Source: Azophilus sp965215035
GTDB taxonomy: Bacteria; Pseudomonadota; Gammaproteobacteria; Pseudomonadales; Azotimanducaceae
Direction: 5' to 3'
Assembly: GCA_965215035.1 (NCBI GenBank)
Contig: OZ244040.1
Span: 2,418,001 to 2,482,000, forward strand
DNA: 64,000 nucleotides
The notes under the pieces: model-generated
The model's input: only the letters and a program-made list of their open reading frames with translations
Database searches by the model: none
Told to the model about the DNA's origin: nothing
Made by a program: the position numbers and the translations under genes
Part shown: one piece after another, positions 43,056 through 51,581 of the stretch
Layout: every line of letters begins with the position of its first letter
Numbering within the stretch: the stretch's first letter is position 1

Positions 43056-46000
43056 ATGATTGCACAAAAACTGACGCACACCGGCCGACGCCGGGGCCTC
43101 GTTCTCGCTGTCCTTCTGCTTACCTGTGGCGCGGCGCACGGCTCGCCCGCAGACGAAGCGCTGGAAGCCCTCATGGAGGAGTATTGGCAGGCCCAGGTGC
43201 GGGCCATGCCCCTAGCCGCGTCGCTGTGGGGCGAAACCCGTTACCGGGACCGGGTGGACGATCTTGGCCCGGCGGCGCTGGCGGCCCACCTCGCCCGGCT
43301 CGACGATACCATCGCCCGGCTTGCGGAGATTGATGCCGGGCAACTCGGCGATGCCAATCGTGAACACTACGAAGCCTTCGAGTGGATGCTAACCAACGAA
43401 CGGCGCAACGCGGATTTCGAAACCCGCTACCTAACCATCACCTCCCTCGGTGGCTGGCACAGTAATTTTGCCAATCTGATTCTGGCAACCCCCTATGCAT
43501 CCGAACAGGACTATCGGGATCTGTTGGCGCGATTGCGGGGGTTCGGCACCTATGCCCAACAGAACCTGGATCTGTTGCGCTTAGGAATCGAAAGCGGCTA
43601 TACCCAGCCCTGCGAGTCGCTTGCGGGCTATGAGCAATCCATCGCCGCCTATGTTGCCGAGCCACCTGAGGCGAGCGTTTTCGCGCGGCCATTCGCTAGC
43701 ATGCCCGGCTCCATTGCCGCGGCCACCCGGCAGGAACTGCGCGCCAGTGCCCTGCGGGTGATCGAAGAGGTGGTCAACCCCGCCTACCGGGCGTTCGCGG
43801 CGTTCTTTGCCGAGAGCTATCGGCCGGCCTGCCGGGCCGCCGCCGGTCTCTCCTCGCTGCCAGGCGGACGGGCGGCCTATGACCAGGCCCTGCGCTACTA
43901 CACGAGCCTGGATACCGATGCCCAGGCCATACACGCTCTCGGCCGCCGTGAAGTCGGCCGCATCCGCCGGGAAATGGAAGCGGTGATGGCAGAGGTGGAT
44001 TTCACGGGCGATTTTGCCGATTTCCTTGCCTTTCTGCGCACCGACCCGCAATTCTACGCCAGCGACGAAGAATCCTACTTGCACCGCGTCGCCTGGATCG
44101 GCAAGACCATCGAGGCCCGATTGCCGGGGTTTTTCTCCCAGCTTCCCGGCAACCCCTACGGCATCAGCGTGGTGCCGGAACAGATTGCGCCGCTAACCAC
44201 CACCGCCTATTACCAGCCCGGCGCCGCGGACGGTACGCGCGCGGGGCAGTATTTTGTCAATGTTTACGATCTGCCCAGCCGCCCGCTTTATGAACTGCCC
44301 GCCCTGGGTCTGCACGAGTCGGTGCCGGGCCATCACCTGCAGTTCTCCTTCCAGGGCGAGAACCAAAGCCTGCCGGACTGGCGCCGCGTCTACTATTTCC
44401 ACGCCTACGGCGAGGGTTGGGGGTTGTATAGCGAGTTCTTGGGCGAGGAAATGGGTGTTTACACCACGCCCTACGAGCGGTTCGGCCGCCTGATCTACGA
44501 CATGTGGCGCGCGGCGCGCCTCGTCGTGGATACCGGCCTGCACACCCGGGGCTGGACGCGCGAGATGGCCATCGACTTCATGCTGGCCAATACCGGTTTG
44601 ACGCGAACCAACGTAATCGCCGAAGTGGACCGCTACATCACCTATCCGGGTCAGGCAACGGCCTACAAGCATGGGGAACTGAAGATTCGCGAGCTGCGCC
44701 GCCGTGCCGAGAATGCGCTCGGGGAGAACTTCGACCTGCGGGATTTTCACGGGCAGGTGCTCTCCGGCGGTTCGCTGCCCCTTAAGGTTCTGGACCGCCG
44801 CATTCAGCGCTGGATCGATGCCCAGGCCGCGGTGGCCCATCACGACATCATCATCCGCGGGGGCACCCTGTACGATGGCAGCGGTGAGCCGGGCAGGCGG
44901 CTCGACCTGGCCATCACGGGCGATCGCATCACGGCCATCGGCAACCTGGATCGGGCCACCGCGGATCGCACCCTGGATGCCGCGGGCCTGGCGGTGTCGC
45001 CGGGGTTCATCAACATGCTGAGTTGGGCACCGGTCAGCCTCATCGGCGACGGGCGCGGCTTGAGCGACCTGGTGCAGGGTGTGACCCTGGAGGTGTTCGG
45101 CGAAGGCGTCAGCCTGGGTCCGCTGACGGAGAAGGGCGCGTCTGAACTGGTCTCTGAAACCCGGGGACTCCTGCAGCTAGGCGCAGGCGAATCCCTACCC
45201 TGGCGGACGCTGGGCGAGTATCTGCGGTGGCTGGAGGAACGCGGTGTGTCCCCCAATGTGGCGTCCTTCGTTGGGGCCACTACCCTGCGCATGAACGAGT
45301 TGGGGTTCGACAACCGCGCCCCGACTCCGGAGGAACTGCAATCCATGCGCGATATGGCCCGGCAGGCCATGCAGGAGGGTGCCATGGGCCTCGGCAGCTC
45401 GCTGATCTATCCGCCGGCCTTCTTCGCGACCACCGAGGAACTCATCGAATTGGCCAAGGTGGTCGGGGAGTACGGCGGCATGTACATCTCCCATATGCGC
45501 AGCGAGGGGAACAACATCGAGCAGGCGGTGCGGGAACTCATCACCATTTCCCGCGAAGCGGGGGTTCCCGCCGAGATCTATCACCTGAAGTTTGCGGGTA
45601 GGCCGAACTGGCACAAGATCGACAGCGTCGTGGAAACGATTGAAGCCGCCCGCGCCGAGGGCCTGCGCATTACCGCCAATATGTACACCTATGTTGCGGG
45701 TGCCACCGGCCTTGCCGCCGTTATACCGCCTTGGGCATCGGACGGCGGCACCGAGCAACTGCTGGCGCGGCTTGGCGACCCGGAGACCCGCGCCCGTATT
45801 CTAAAGGAAATGGCTACGCCCACCGATGCCTGGGAAAACCTGCTTATCGCGGCCGGCCCCGAGGGTGTGCTGCTGACCGACTTCGGCTCGCCGGAATTGA
45901 TGGAGTATGCGGGCAAGACGCTGGCGGAAGCCGCGGCGATGCGCGGTACGACGGCCGAGGAGGCGGCGGTGGACCTCGTGCTGGAGGACAGCGCCAGGAC

Positions 46001-46460
46001 GGGCGCGATCTATTTCATGATGAGCGAGGACAACATGCGGCGGAAGGTGGCGCTGTCTTGGCTTAGCTTTGGTTCCGATGCCGCGGCGGTGGCACCGGAA
46101 GGCGATGTGCTGAACCAGGGTGTGCACCCGCGCACCTACGGCACCTTTGCCCGGTTGCTGGGCAAATATGTCCGGGAAGAACGAGTGATCAGCCTGGCGG
46201 AGGCGGTTCGCAAACTGTCGGCGCTGCCGGCGGATAACTTAGGCATCGCCGAGCGCGGACGTCTGCGCACCGGGCACTTTGCCGACGTTGTGGTCTTCGA
46301 CCCGGCCACCGTAACCGACCATGCGACCTGGACCGATCCCCATCGGCTTTCCACGGGCGTGAAGCACGTATTCGTCAACGGGCAGCAGGTGATCGACAAC
46401 GGCGCGCACACGGGCGCAACACCGGGACGATTCATCAAGGGGCCGGGGTATCGACCGTAG
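43056..46460 (+). CDS. DUF885 peptidase-like domain fused to an amidohydrolase-like domain
   Basis: A 1134-residue two-domain protein. After a signal peptide (AAHGSP near residue 32), residues about 40-590 are DUF885 with the metal motif HESVPGHH (about 418) and EGWGLYSE. Residues about 600-1134 are an amidohydrolase of the N-acyl-D-amino-acid deacylase type, beginning IIIRGGTLYDGSGEPGRR. In normal deacylases PGFID is followed by an HxH metal pair; here it reads PGFINMLSWA, so the HxH is missing, and the following Cys is also absent. Later ligands (HMRSEG, YHLKFAG, SFGSDAA) are kept. A related DUF885 protein is at 14931. The fusion may couple peptide cleavage to a deacylase-like sensor, or the second domain may have lost activity. 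Confidence 0.88.
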   Translation: MIAQKLTHTGRRRGLVLAVLLLTCGAAHGSPADEALEALMEEYWQAQVRAMPLAASLWGETRYRDRVDDLGPAALAAHLARLDDTIARLAEIDAGQLGDANREHYEAFEWMLTNERRNADFETRYLTITSLGGWHSNFANLILATPYASEQDYRDLLARLRGFGTYAQQNLDLLRLGIESGYTQPCESLAGYEQSIAAYVAEPPEASVFARPFASMPGSIAAATRQELRASALRVIEEVVNPAYRAFAAFFAESYRPACRAAAGLSSLPGGRAAYDQALRYYTSLDTDAQAIHALGRREVGRIRREMEAVMAEVDFTGDFADFLAFLRTDPQFYASDEESYLHRVAWIGKTIEARLPGFFSQLPGNPYGISVVPEQIAPLTTTAYYQPGAADGTRAGQYFVNVYDLPSRPLYELPALGLHESVPGHHLQFSFQGENQSLPDWRRVYYFHAYGEGWGLYSEFLGEEMGVYTTPYERFGRLIYDMWRAARLVVDTGLHTRGWTREMAIDFMLANTGLTRTNVIAEVDRYITYPGQATAYKHGELKIRELRRRAENALGENFDLRDFHGQVLSGGSLPLKVLDRRIQRWIDAQAAVAHHDIIIRGGTLYDGSGEPGRRLDLAITGDRITAIGNLDRATADRTLDAAGLAVSPGFINMLSWAPVSLIGDGRGLSDLVQGVTLEVFGEGVSLGPLTEKGASELVSETRGLLQLGAGESLPWRTLGEYLRWLEERGVSPNVASFVGATTLRMNELGFDNRAPTPEELQSMRDMARQAMQEGAMGLGSSLIYPPAFFATTEELIELAKVVGEYGGMYISHMRSEGNNIEQAVRELITISREAGVPAEIYHLKFAGRPNWHKIDSVVETIEAARAEGLRITANMYTYVAGATGLAAVIPPWASDGGTEQLLARLGDPETRARILKEMATPTDAWENLLIAAGPEGVLLTDFGSPELMEYAGKTLAEAAAMRGTTAEEAAVDLVLEDSARTGAIYFMMSEDNMRRKVALSWLSFGSDAAAVAPEGDVLNQGVHPRTYGTFARLLGKYVREERVISLAEAVRKLSALPADNLGIAERGRLRTGHFADVVVFDPATVTDHATWTDPHRLSTGVKHVFVNGQQVIDNGAHTGATPGRFIKGPGYRP

Positions 46461-46659
46461 TGTCACGTCGGGTGTTCTCGACGCACCAAGGACGGGGAGT
46501 AGCAGCGGTGCGGCCACCGCACCATCTTGGAAAAGCGTTTGGGCGAGTGCATCGGTGATACGCCCTGGTGCCCTGGTCGCACAGCGATCGGTGGGGCTGT
46601 TCGCTGGGTCGTCCATCGGCAATGTCGCAGTCGGGTGCCCCGGGGGCGCCCCGCCGGCG

Positions 46660-48372
46660 CTACTTGATGTAGCCCAGCTTTTCCAGCGTTATCAGAATCC
46701 GGTGCGCCGCGAGGTCTGGAGAAATCTCGGCGGTGTTGATGACAACCTCGGCATGGCGCGGTTCTTCGTACGGGTCGTCAATGCCCGTGAAACCCTTGAT
46801 CAAGCCGGCGCGCGCCTTCGCGTACAGGCCCTTGCGGTCCCGCGCCTCGCAGACCTCGACCGGGGTTGATACAAACACCTCGATGAAGCCGCCCGTCGGC
46901 CTGACCATGTCGCGAACCAGCCGGCGTGTCGCCGCATAGGGCGCGATCGGTGCGCAGATGGCGATGCCGCCGTTCTTGGTGATCTCGTTCGCGACGAAGC
47001 CGATGCGCCGGATGTTCAGATCACGGTGTTCCTTGGAGAACGAAAGCTCACTGGAGAGGTGTTTGCGCACCACGTCACCGTCGAGCAGGGTCACCGGGCG
47101 GGCACCGTTCTCAAGCAGCTTGATCATCAAGGCATTGGCGACGGTGGACTTCCCCGAGCCCGACAGGCCCGTGAAAAACACGGTAAAACCCTGCCTATGT
47201 TTGGGCGGATGCGCCTTGCGCAGTTCTTCCACGACCTTTGGGTACGAGAACCACTCGGGAATCTCCAGGCCCTCTTGCAGGCGCCTGCGGAACTCGGTGC
47301 CCGACAGCTTGAGTACCTTATCGCTCGGCTCGGCTTCGTCGACCGGCAGATACTCGGCCTTGTTCTCTACGTACACCATCATCTTGAACGGCACCATGGT
47401 GATGTCGAGTTCTTCCTCGTGGCGCCTGAATAGTTCCTGGGCATCGTAGGGCCCGTAGAACGGGTTGCCGTTGCTGTCGTTGCCGGGGCCGGCGTGGTCG
47501 CGGCCGACGATGAAGTGGGTGCAGCCGTAATTCTTGCGGATGATGGCGTGCCACAGCGCCTCCCGCGGCCCGCCCATGCGCATGGCCAGGTTTAACAGGC
47601 TCAACTGCGTGGTCTGGTCCGGGTACTGTTCCAGGATGTGCTCGTAGCAGCGCACTCGGGTGAAGTGATCGATATCGCCGGGCTTGGTCAAGCCGATGAC
47701 GGGTTGGATGAGCAGGTTCGCCTCGGCCTCGCGGGCGGCCCGGAAGGTCAGTTTCTGGTGTGCACGGTGTAGAGGGTTGCGTGTCTGGAAAGCGACAATG
47801 CGGCGCCAGCCGAGCTTGCGGAAGCGGCCGCGCAACTCCGAGGGGGTGTCGCGCAGCAGCTTGAAATCGTAGTAGGTGGGCGGCTCGATGCCGCGCAGGC
47901 GGCCACCCACATAGTAGGCACCGGAATGGTGCACAAGGTAGGCGACTGCGGGGTGGGTGTCGTCTGTCGTGCCGTAGACGCGCCGGGCCTCGCTGTCGAG
48001 ATCGGGCTTCCAGATATCTGAGACTTCGAGCGTTGCGATTAACACGCCCTCGGCGTCGCGCAGCGCAATGGTCTCGCCGGCCTCGATGCCGCCCGCGAAC
48101 GCCTCGCTCACATCCAGGTTGACCGGTATCGGCCAGAGCACGCCGCTCTCGAGACGCATTTCCCGGCAGACGCCTTCGTAGTCATCCCTGCCCAGGAAGC
48201 CCTCAAGCGGCGAGAAGGCCCCGTTCAACAACAGGTCGAGGTCGCAGAGCTGGCGCGGCGTCAAACTCCAGGAGGCATAATCCTTGGCCTTCCGCTTTTC
48301 TTGATCTGCCTTGGCTTCGGACAGGTAGAGGTTCTTGAGTTCGCCGCCGTGCGGCTCTTTGAAAGCTCCCAT
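46660..48372 (-). CDS. Bifunctional sulfate adenylyltransferase / adenylylsulfate kinase
   Basis: A 570-residue sulfate-activating enzyme. The N-terminal ATP-sulfurylase domain has the QTRNPLHRAHQ and GRDHAGPG motifs (about 200-290). The C-terminal APS kinase has a P-loop GLSGSGKST (about 402) and the DGDVVR and GIDDPYE motifs. Together they make PAPS from sulfate. The order ATP-sulfurylase then kinase in one chain differs from the CysD/CysN route and is common in marine bacteria. A TetR gene sits only 4 bp upstream and is probably co-transcribed, an unusual regulator for sulfate activation. Confidence 0.93.
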   Translation of the reverse strand: MGAFKEPHGGELKNLYLSEAKADQEKRKAKDYASWSLTPRQLCDLDLLLNGAFSPLEGFLGRDDYEGVCREMRLESGVLWPIPVNLDVSEAFAGGIEAGETIALRDAEGVLIATLEVSDIWKPDLDSEARRVYGTTDDTHPAVAYLVHHSGAYYVGGRLRGIEPPTYYDFKLLRDTPSELRGRFRKLGWRRIVAFQTRNPLHRAHQKLTFRAAREAEANLLIQPVIGLTKPGDIDHFTRVRCYEHILEQYPDQTTQLSLLNLAMRMGGPREALWHAIIRKNYGCTHFIVGRDHAGPGNDSNGNPFYGPYDAQELFRRHEEELDITMVPFKMMVYVENKAEYLPVDEAEPSDKVLKLSGTEFRRRLQEGLEIPEWFSYPKVVEELRKAHPPKHRQGFTVFFTGLSGSGKSTVANALMIKLLENGARPVTLLDGDVVRKHLSSELSFSKEHRDLNIRRIGFVANEITKNGGIAICAPIAPYAATRRLVRDMVRPTGGFIEVFVSTPVEVCEARDRKGLYAKARAGLIKGFTGIDDPYEEPRHAEVVINTAEISPDLAAHRILITLEKLGYIK

Positions 48373-48376
48373 TGGA

Positions 48377-48997
48377 CTATTCCTGATTCTCCGGTTTCCT
48401 TGGTTTGGGTTTGCGGAACCCGCCGAGCAGCAGGTCGGTGCATTTTTGGGTTAGGCCGATGATGTCGGTATCCGGGTCGCGCACGATCAGGTCGCCCCAG
48501 GCATTGCAGATGCCGATGACGGTTTGCGCCGCGAAGTGCGGGTCGATGTCGGCGCGAATTTCGCCGCTTGCCACCGCGTCGGTGAATATGCCTTGGAGCT
48601 GTTCGCGGTACGCACTGCCCAGTTCCTTGAGATTGCGGCGTTTCTCCCGGGATAGGTACAGGCGTTCATCGTTGTGCACCTTCAGGGCTTCGTTGGTGGA
48701 GCGGTAGCTCCACAGGTGCGAGGCGATGGTGGCGAGCAGTTTCGCCTCGAACGGCTGTTCGCTGGCGGCGATGTCCCGCATCCGGTGGGCATAGTCGCGG
48801 ATGCCGTGCAGGCACACCTCAAGCAGTGCGTCTTCCTTCGACTGGAAGTAGTAGTAGAGGCTGCCCTGCTTAACGCCGAGCCGAGCCGCGATTTCCCGGG
48901 TGCAGGCGCCGTGATACCCCTTCTCGGCGAACTCGGCGGCGGCCGCCTTGATCGCGGCGACTCGATTTTGCTCGTAACGGCTGTGTTCCCGCACCAT
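48377..48997 (-). CDS. TetR/AcrR family transcriptional regulator
   Basis: A 206-residue regulator. The HTH (AAAAEFAEKGYHGACTREIA then KQGSLYYYFQSK, residues about 14-56) is canonical and the helical C-domain lacks a specific signature. It lies 4 bp before the sulfate-activation enzyme on the same strand, so it is probably an operon partner, controlling its own promoter. The upstream region has AT-rich inverted repeats (49081-49109). Confidence 0.93.
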   Translation of the reverse strand: MVREHSRYEQNRVAAIKAAAAEFAEKGYHGACTREIAARLGVKQGSLYYYFQSKEDALLEVCLHGIRDYAHRMRDIAASEQPFEAKLLATIASHLWSYRSTNEALKVHNDERLYLSREKRRNLKELGSAYREQLQGIFTDAVASGEIRADIDPHFAAQTVIGICNAWGDLIVRDPDTDIIGLTQKCTDLLLGGFRKPKPRKPENQE

Positions 48998-49446
48998 CTT
49001 GCCCGGTCAATACGTTTCGGCTCTCACCAACGCGCCGAATTCTATAGTTCTATTGAAATATAGGCAAGCCGGGCTTTATTCCACATATAAATATAAATAT
49101 TTCATGTGGTTACTAATCAAATGATTCTATTGAACGAATGGGAATTATGGTGATCGGTTGACAGGCCCCGACATCTGGTGGTTATGCGGCGTGCAAGGCC
49201 CAGCATGTGGTGGTATGTCAACGTATCTTTATAAGTCCCAAACGAATGGCGTCCGATTGCGTGGCAAGCGCTGCCGGCCGCGTACCTGACCCGCATATGG
49301 CATCAGGCCGCTCATCGAGTTCGCGGATTTCGTTGGCTTCTTCCCGATTGCCTGCATGTTGGCAAAGGTTGTTCCCGCCAAAGTGGCAACCCCTGGCCAT
49401 GTATACTTGAAGGGTTTTTCACACCTTGCTCCGGCGGCCGCAATCG
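48998..49446. promoter_or_regulatory. AT-rich gene-free region with inverted repeats
   Basis: No gene is visible between the TetR gene and the AAA ATPase. CCACAT (49081-49086) faces ATGTGG (49104-49109) around an AT-only stretch, and CTATA (about 49041) faces TATAG, likely operator sites for the TetR gene to the left. The region also contains repeat copy 2 at 49176-49245. Confidence 0.4.
49176..49245 (+). repeat. Dispersed ~70-bp repeat, copy 2
   Basis: It shares TGGTGGTTATGCGGCG, then GCATGTGGTGGTATGTCAA and GTATCTTTATA.GTCCC with 14021-14090 at about 85% overall. It ends about 200 bp before the AAA ATPase start. Both copies lie in the same orientation relative to a rightward gene. Confidence 0.6.
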
Positions 49447-50925
49447 ATGACCGGGAGAGTTGGCAATATCGCCCCAGTCTACCTTGATACGGGCAGGCTC
49501 CGTCCGCAGGACGATGTGGATCTTGATGTATTCATCGATAGCGGCGACCGGGCGATTGTTGGAGACGGCGTGGCGCAGCCTTTCTTCTCCGGCAGGGAAC
49601 GGGAGCTGGCCGCCTTCTACAAGACCCTGTTTCACTTCGGGCGTGGCTACAGGGAAAATCTTACCCAGGTCGTCGAAGGGCCTCCTGGCGCGGGGAAGTC
49701 CGCCCTGATGGCGCAGTGCATGGCCCAGACGAGGGAGTTTGAGGTTCCCCGTAGCGGTGGGCGATGGCTGCCGGTCAGGTTGCCGGCCGCGGCGGCGGGT
49801 TCTCCGGGGGAACTTGCAGCCAGAATCAACGAGGCAATCGCCCGGCGGCTTGCGGCCCCCGATGGCCGCAACGAACGACAGGTTCTGCTCGTCGATACCG
49901 CGGAACTCGCTGGACGGGCCCCGCCCGACGAACGAGCGGAGGCCCATGCGGCTGCCGAATTCGTCAGCGCGGCACTTGAGCGGCTTGTCGGTGCCACACG
50001 GGATGCGTTCGACAGAGCCATGGGGGAGATTCGCCAAAAGGCCCGCGACTTATACGAGACGGCGAAAGGGGGTACGGTCACCCGCATTCTGGATCGCGGC
50101 GTAGGCGCGTTTGGCGTTTCCGTTGGAGCAAGGCAGGATGGGGAGGCTGCGCAGTTTCACGAGGTTACGCGCGAAAATGAGCGTGCGTGGGCGCCATACA
50201 GCATCGTTCTGTTCATCGACGAGGCGCAAAACATTCCCGTGGACACGCGCTTGCAGCAGGTCAAGGATTTCTTTTGCTCAATACACGAGGGCACGACACG
50301 CGCCAAGCTGGCAGTCTGCGCTTTCGGGCTGACCGGAACGTCGGACAAGCTTCGGGCTGCCGGCGTCTCCCGTCTTCAGGTCGGGCGTTTTCACCGTCTA
50401 GGGGTGCTTGGGGTGGAAGACTGCCGCAAGGCTGTCCGCCGCTGTTTCGCCCAATTCGGCGTGCGGGGGGCGGGCCGTTGGGAGGATGTTGTCGTCGAGC
50501 GAGCCGCGCAATGGCCGCAGCACCTGGCAGGCTACTTGACGTCGGCAATGTCGAAGTTACGGGAATGCCCCCTGGATCACGGAGGGTTCGACGCGGCGAG
50601 CGCGGATTTGCCTGCGGCCATGGCACAAGGGGACGCCATTCGGCACTACTACTATGAGGACCGCGCAAAGGCACTGGGCCCGAGCCTTGAATGGGCGCAG
50701 GAACTGGCATTGGCGCTGCGCCATAGGGCATCCCCGGCAGGCCCTGGGGAGATACGCGAGGCGCTGGAGGCCCGCCTTGGAACATCCGTGTCTGAAGAAG
50801 CGATGCACGCCTTCATCGCGAACTCTCTGTACGCTGGCCTCCTCGCGCCCGACGCCAGGCACGCCACGCGGTATGTGATGCCCATTCCATCCCTGGCCGC
50901 GTTTTTGCGCGGGGAGGAACCCTAA
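49447..50925 (+). CDS. Orphan AAA/P-loop ATPase, island-associated
   Basis: A 492-residue P-loop ATPase. Walker A GPPGAGKSALM is at about 78-88 and Walker B VLFIDEAQNI at about 255; the sequence after (GTTRAKLAVCAFGLTGTSDKLRAAG, shown in pieces) contains the sensor-like region of AAA enzymes. The N-terminal 70 residues (VYLDTGRLRPQDDVDLDVF) are not a known domain. Frame opens at 49426 (TTG); the ATG at 49447 is used because no stronger Shine-Dalgarno is seen. It stands alone at the left boundary of the defence island, like an orphan component of a defence or transposition-regulation system. Confidence 0.7.
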   Translation: MTGRVGNIAPVYLDTGRLRPQDDVDLDVFIDSGDRAIVGDGVAQPFFSGRERELAAFYKTLFHFGRGYRENLTQVVEGPPGAGKSALMAQCMAQTREFEVPRSGGRWLPVRLPAAAAGSPGELAARINEAIARRLAAPDGRNERQVLLVDTAELAGRAPPDERAEAHAAAEFVSAALERLVGATRDAFDRAMGEIRQKARDLYETAKGGTVTRILDRGVGAFGVSVGARQDGEAAQFHEVTRENERAWAPYSIVLFIDEAQNIPVDTRLQQVKDFFCSIHEGTTRAKLAVCAFGLTGTSDKLRAAGVSRLQVGRFHRLGVLGVEDCRKAVRRCFAQFGVRGAGRWEDVVVERAAQWPQHLAGYLTSAMSKLRECPLDHGGFDAASADLPAAMAQGDAIRHYYYEDRAKALGPSLEWAQELALALRHRASPAGPGEIREALEARLGTSVSEEAMHAFIANSLYAGLLAPDARHATRYVMPIPSLAAFLRGEEP

Positions 50926-51143
50926 GCCAAAAGAACCGATAGCCTCGGAGTCGTCCATCGAACGCCGGGACACGGGGGGTCCGTCTCTGTAACCTGTTCG
51001 TGTCAGCGGCAACTGGCGTATCGTACTCTGGCTCGACGACGCGAGTCGGTGGACGTGGATCTCGTCCGCGAACATGAGATCGCCCTTACTGATCCGGTAC
51101 ATAGCGTTGACACTGCTTTATCCCAACGATATTGTTGGGTTCC

Positions 51144-51581
51144 ATGATCCCCCGGCGAGATCCCGAAACTGGCTATCTGCCTCCTGGCGAACACCACGCT
51201 AGATGGCGCGATGTCGCCGGCTGTTTCGGCGGAAATCGGCACCGAGTGCGCCTACTGGATGGGCTGCTGGCGGCGTGCCGCAATTTGGCGGGAGCGGGCT
51301 GCAGCGAACTGCTCTTGGACGGCAGCTTCGTCACAGCAAAATTGCTTCCTAGGGACTATGATGGGGCTTGGGAGCCAGCGGGTGTTAATCTGAATCTGCT
51401 CGACCCGATCCTGCTCGACTTCAGAAATCGCCGGGCGGCAATGAAGGCAAAGTACTTGGGAGACCTATTCCCTGCATCGACCCTAGCGGTGCCGGGGGTG
51501 GTCTATCGCGACTTCTTCAAGACTGATCGAAACGGCGTCGAGAAGGGTATCGTGCTGATCGATCTAGGGAGATTGCCATGA
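51144..51581 (+). CDS. DUF6932 family protein (probable antitoxin-like partner)
   Basis: A 145-residue protein beginning MIPRRDPETGYLPPGEHHAR, the known opening of DUF6932 proteins, followed by a nucleotidyltransferase-like core GCSELLLDGSFVT and DYDGAWEP. It ends with an ATGA overlap into the XRE/ImmA gene, indicating coupled translation. In such pairs the first protein is often thought to be the antitoxin or substrate-binding part; this is inference. The frame could start at 51132, but the ATG is preferred. Confidence 0.75.
   Translation: MIPRRDPETGYLPPGEHHARWRDVAGCFGGNRHRVRLLDGLLAACRNLAGAGCSELLLDGSFVTAKLLPRDYDGAWEPAGVNLNLLDPILLDFRNRRAAMKAKYLGDLFPASTLAVPGVVYRDFFKTDRNGVEKGIVLIDLGRLP

Noticed and set aside
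49081..49109. Transcription terminator
   Set aside because: The stem is only 6 bp with an AT-rich 17-nt loop and no T tract; an operator is more likely.
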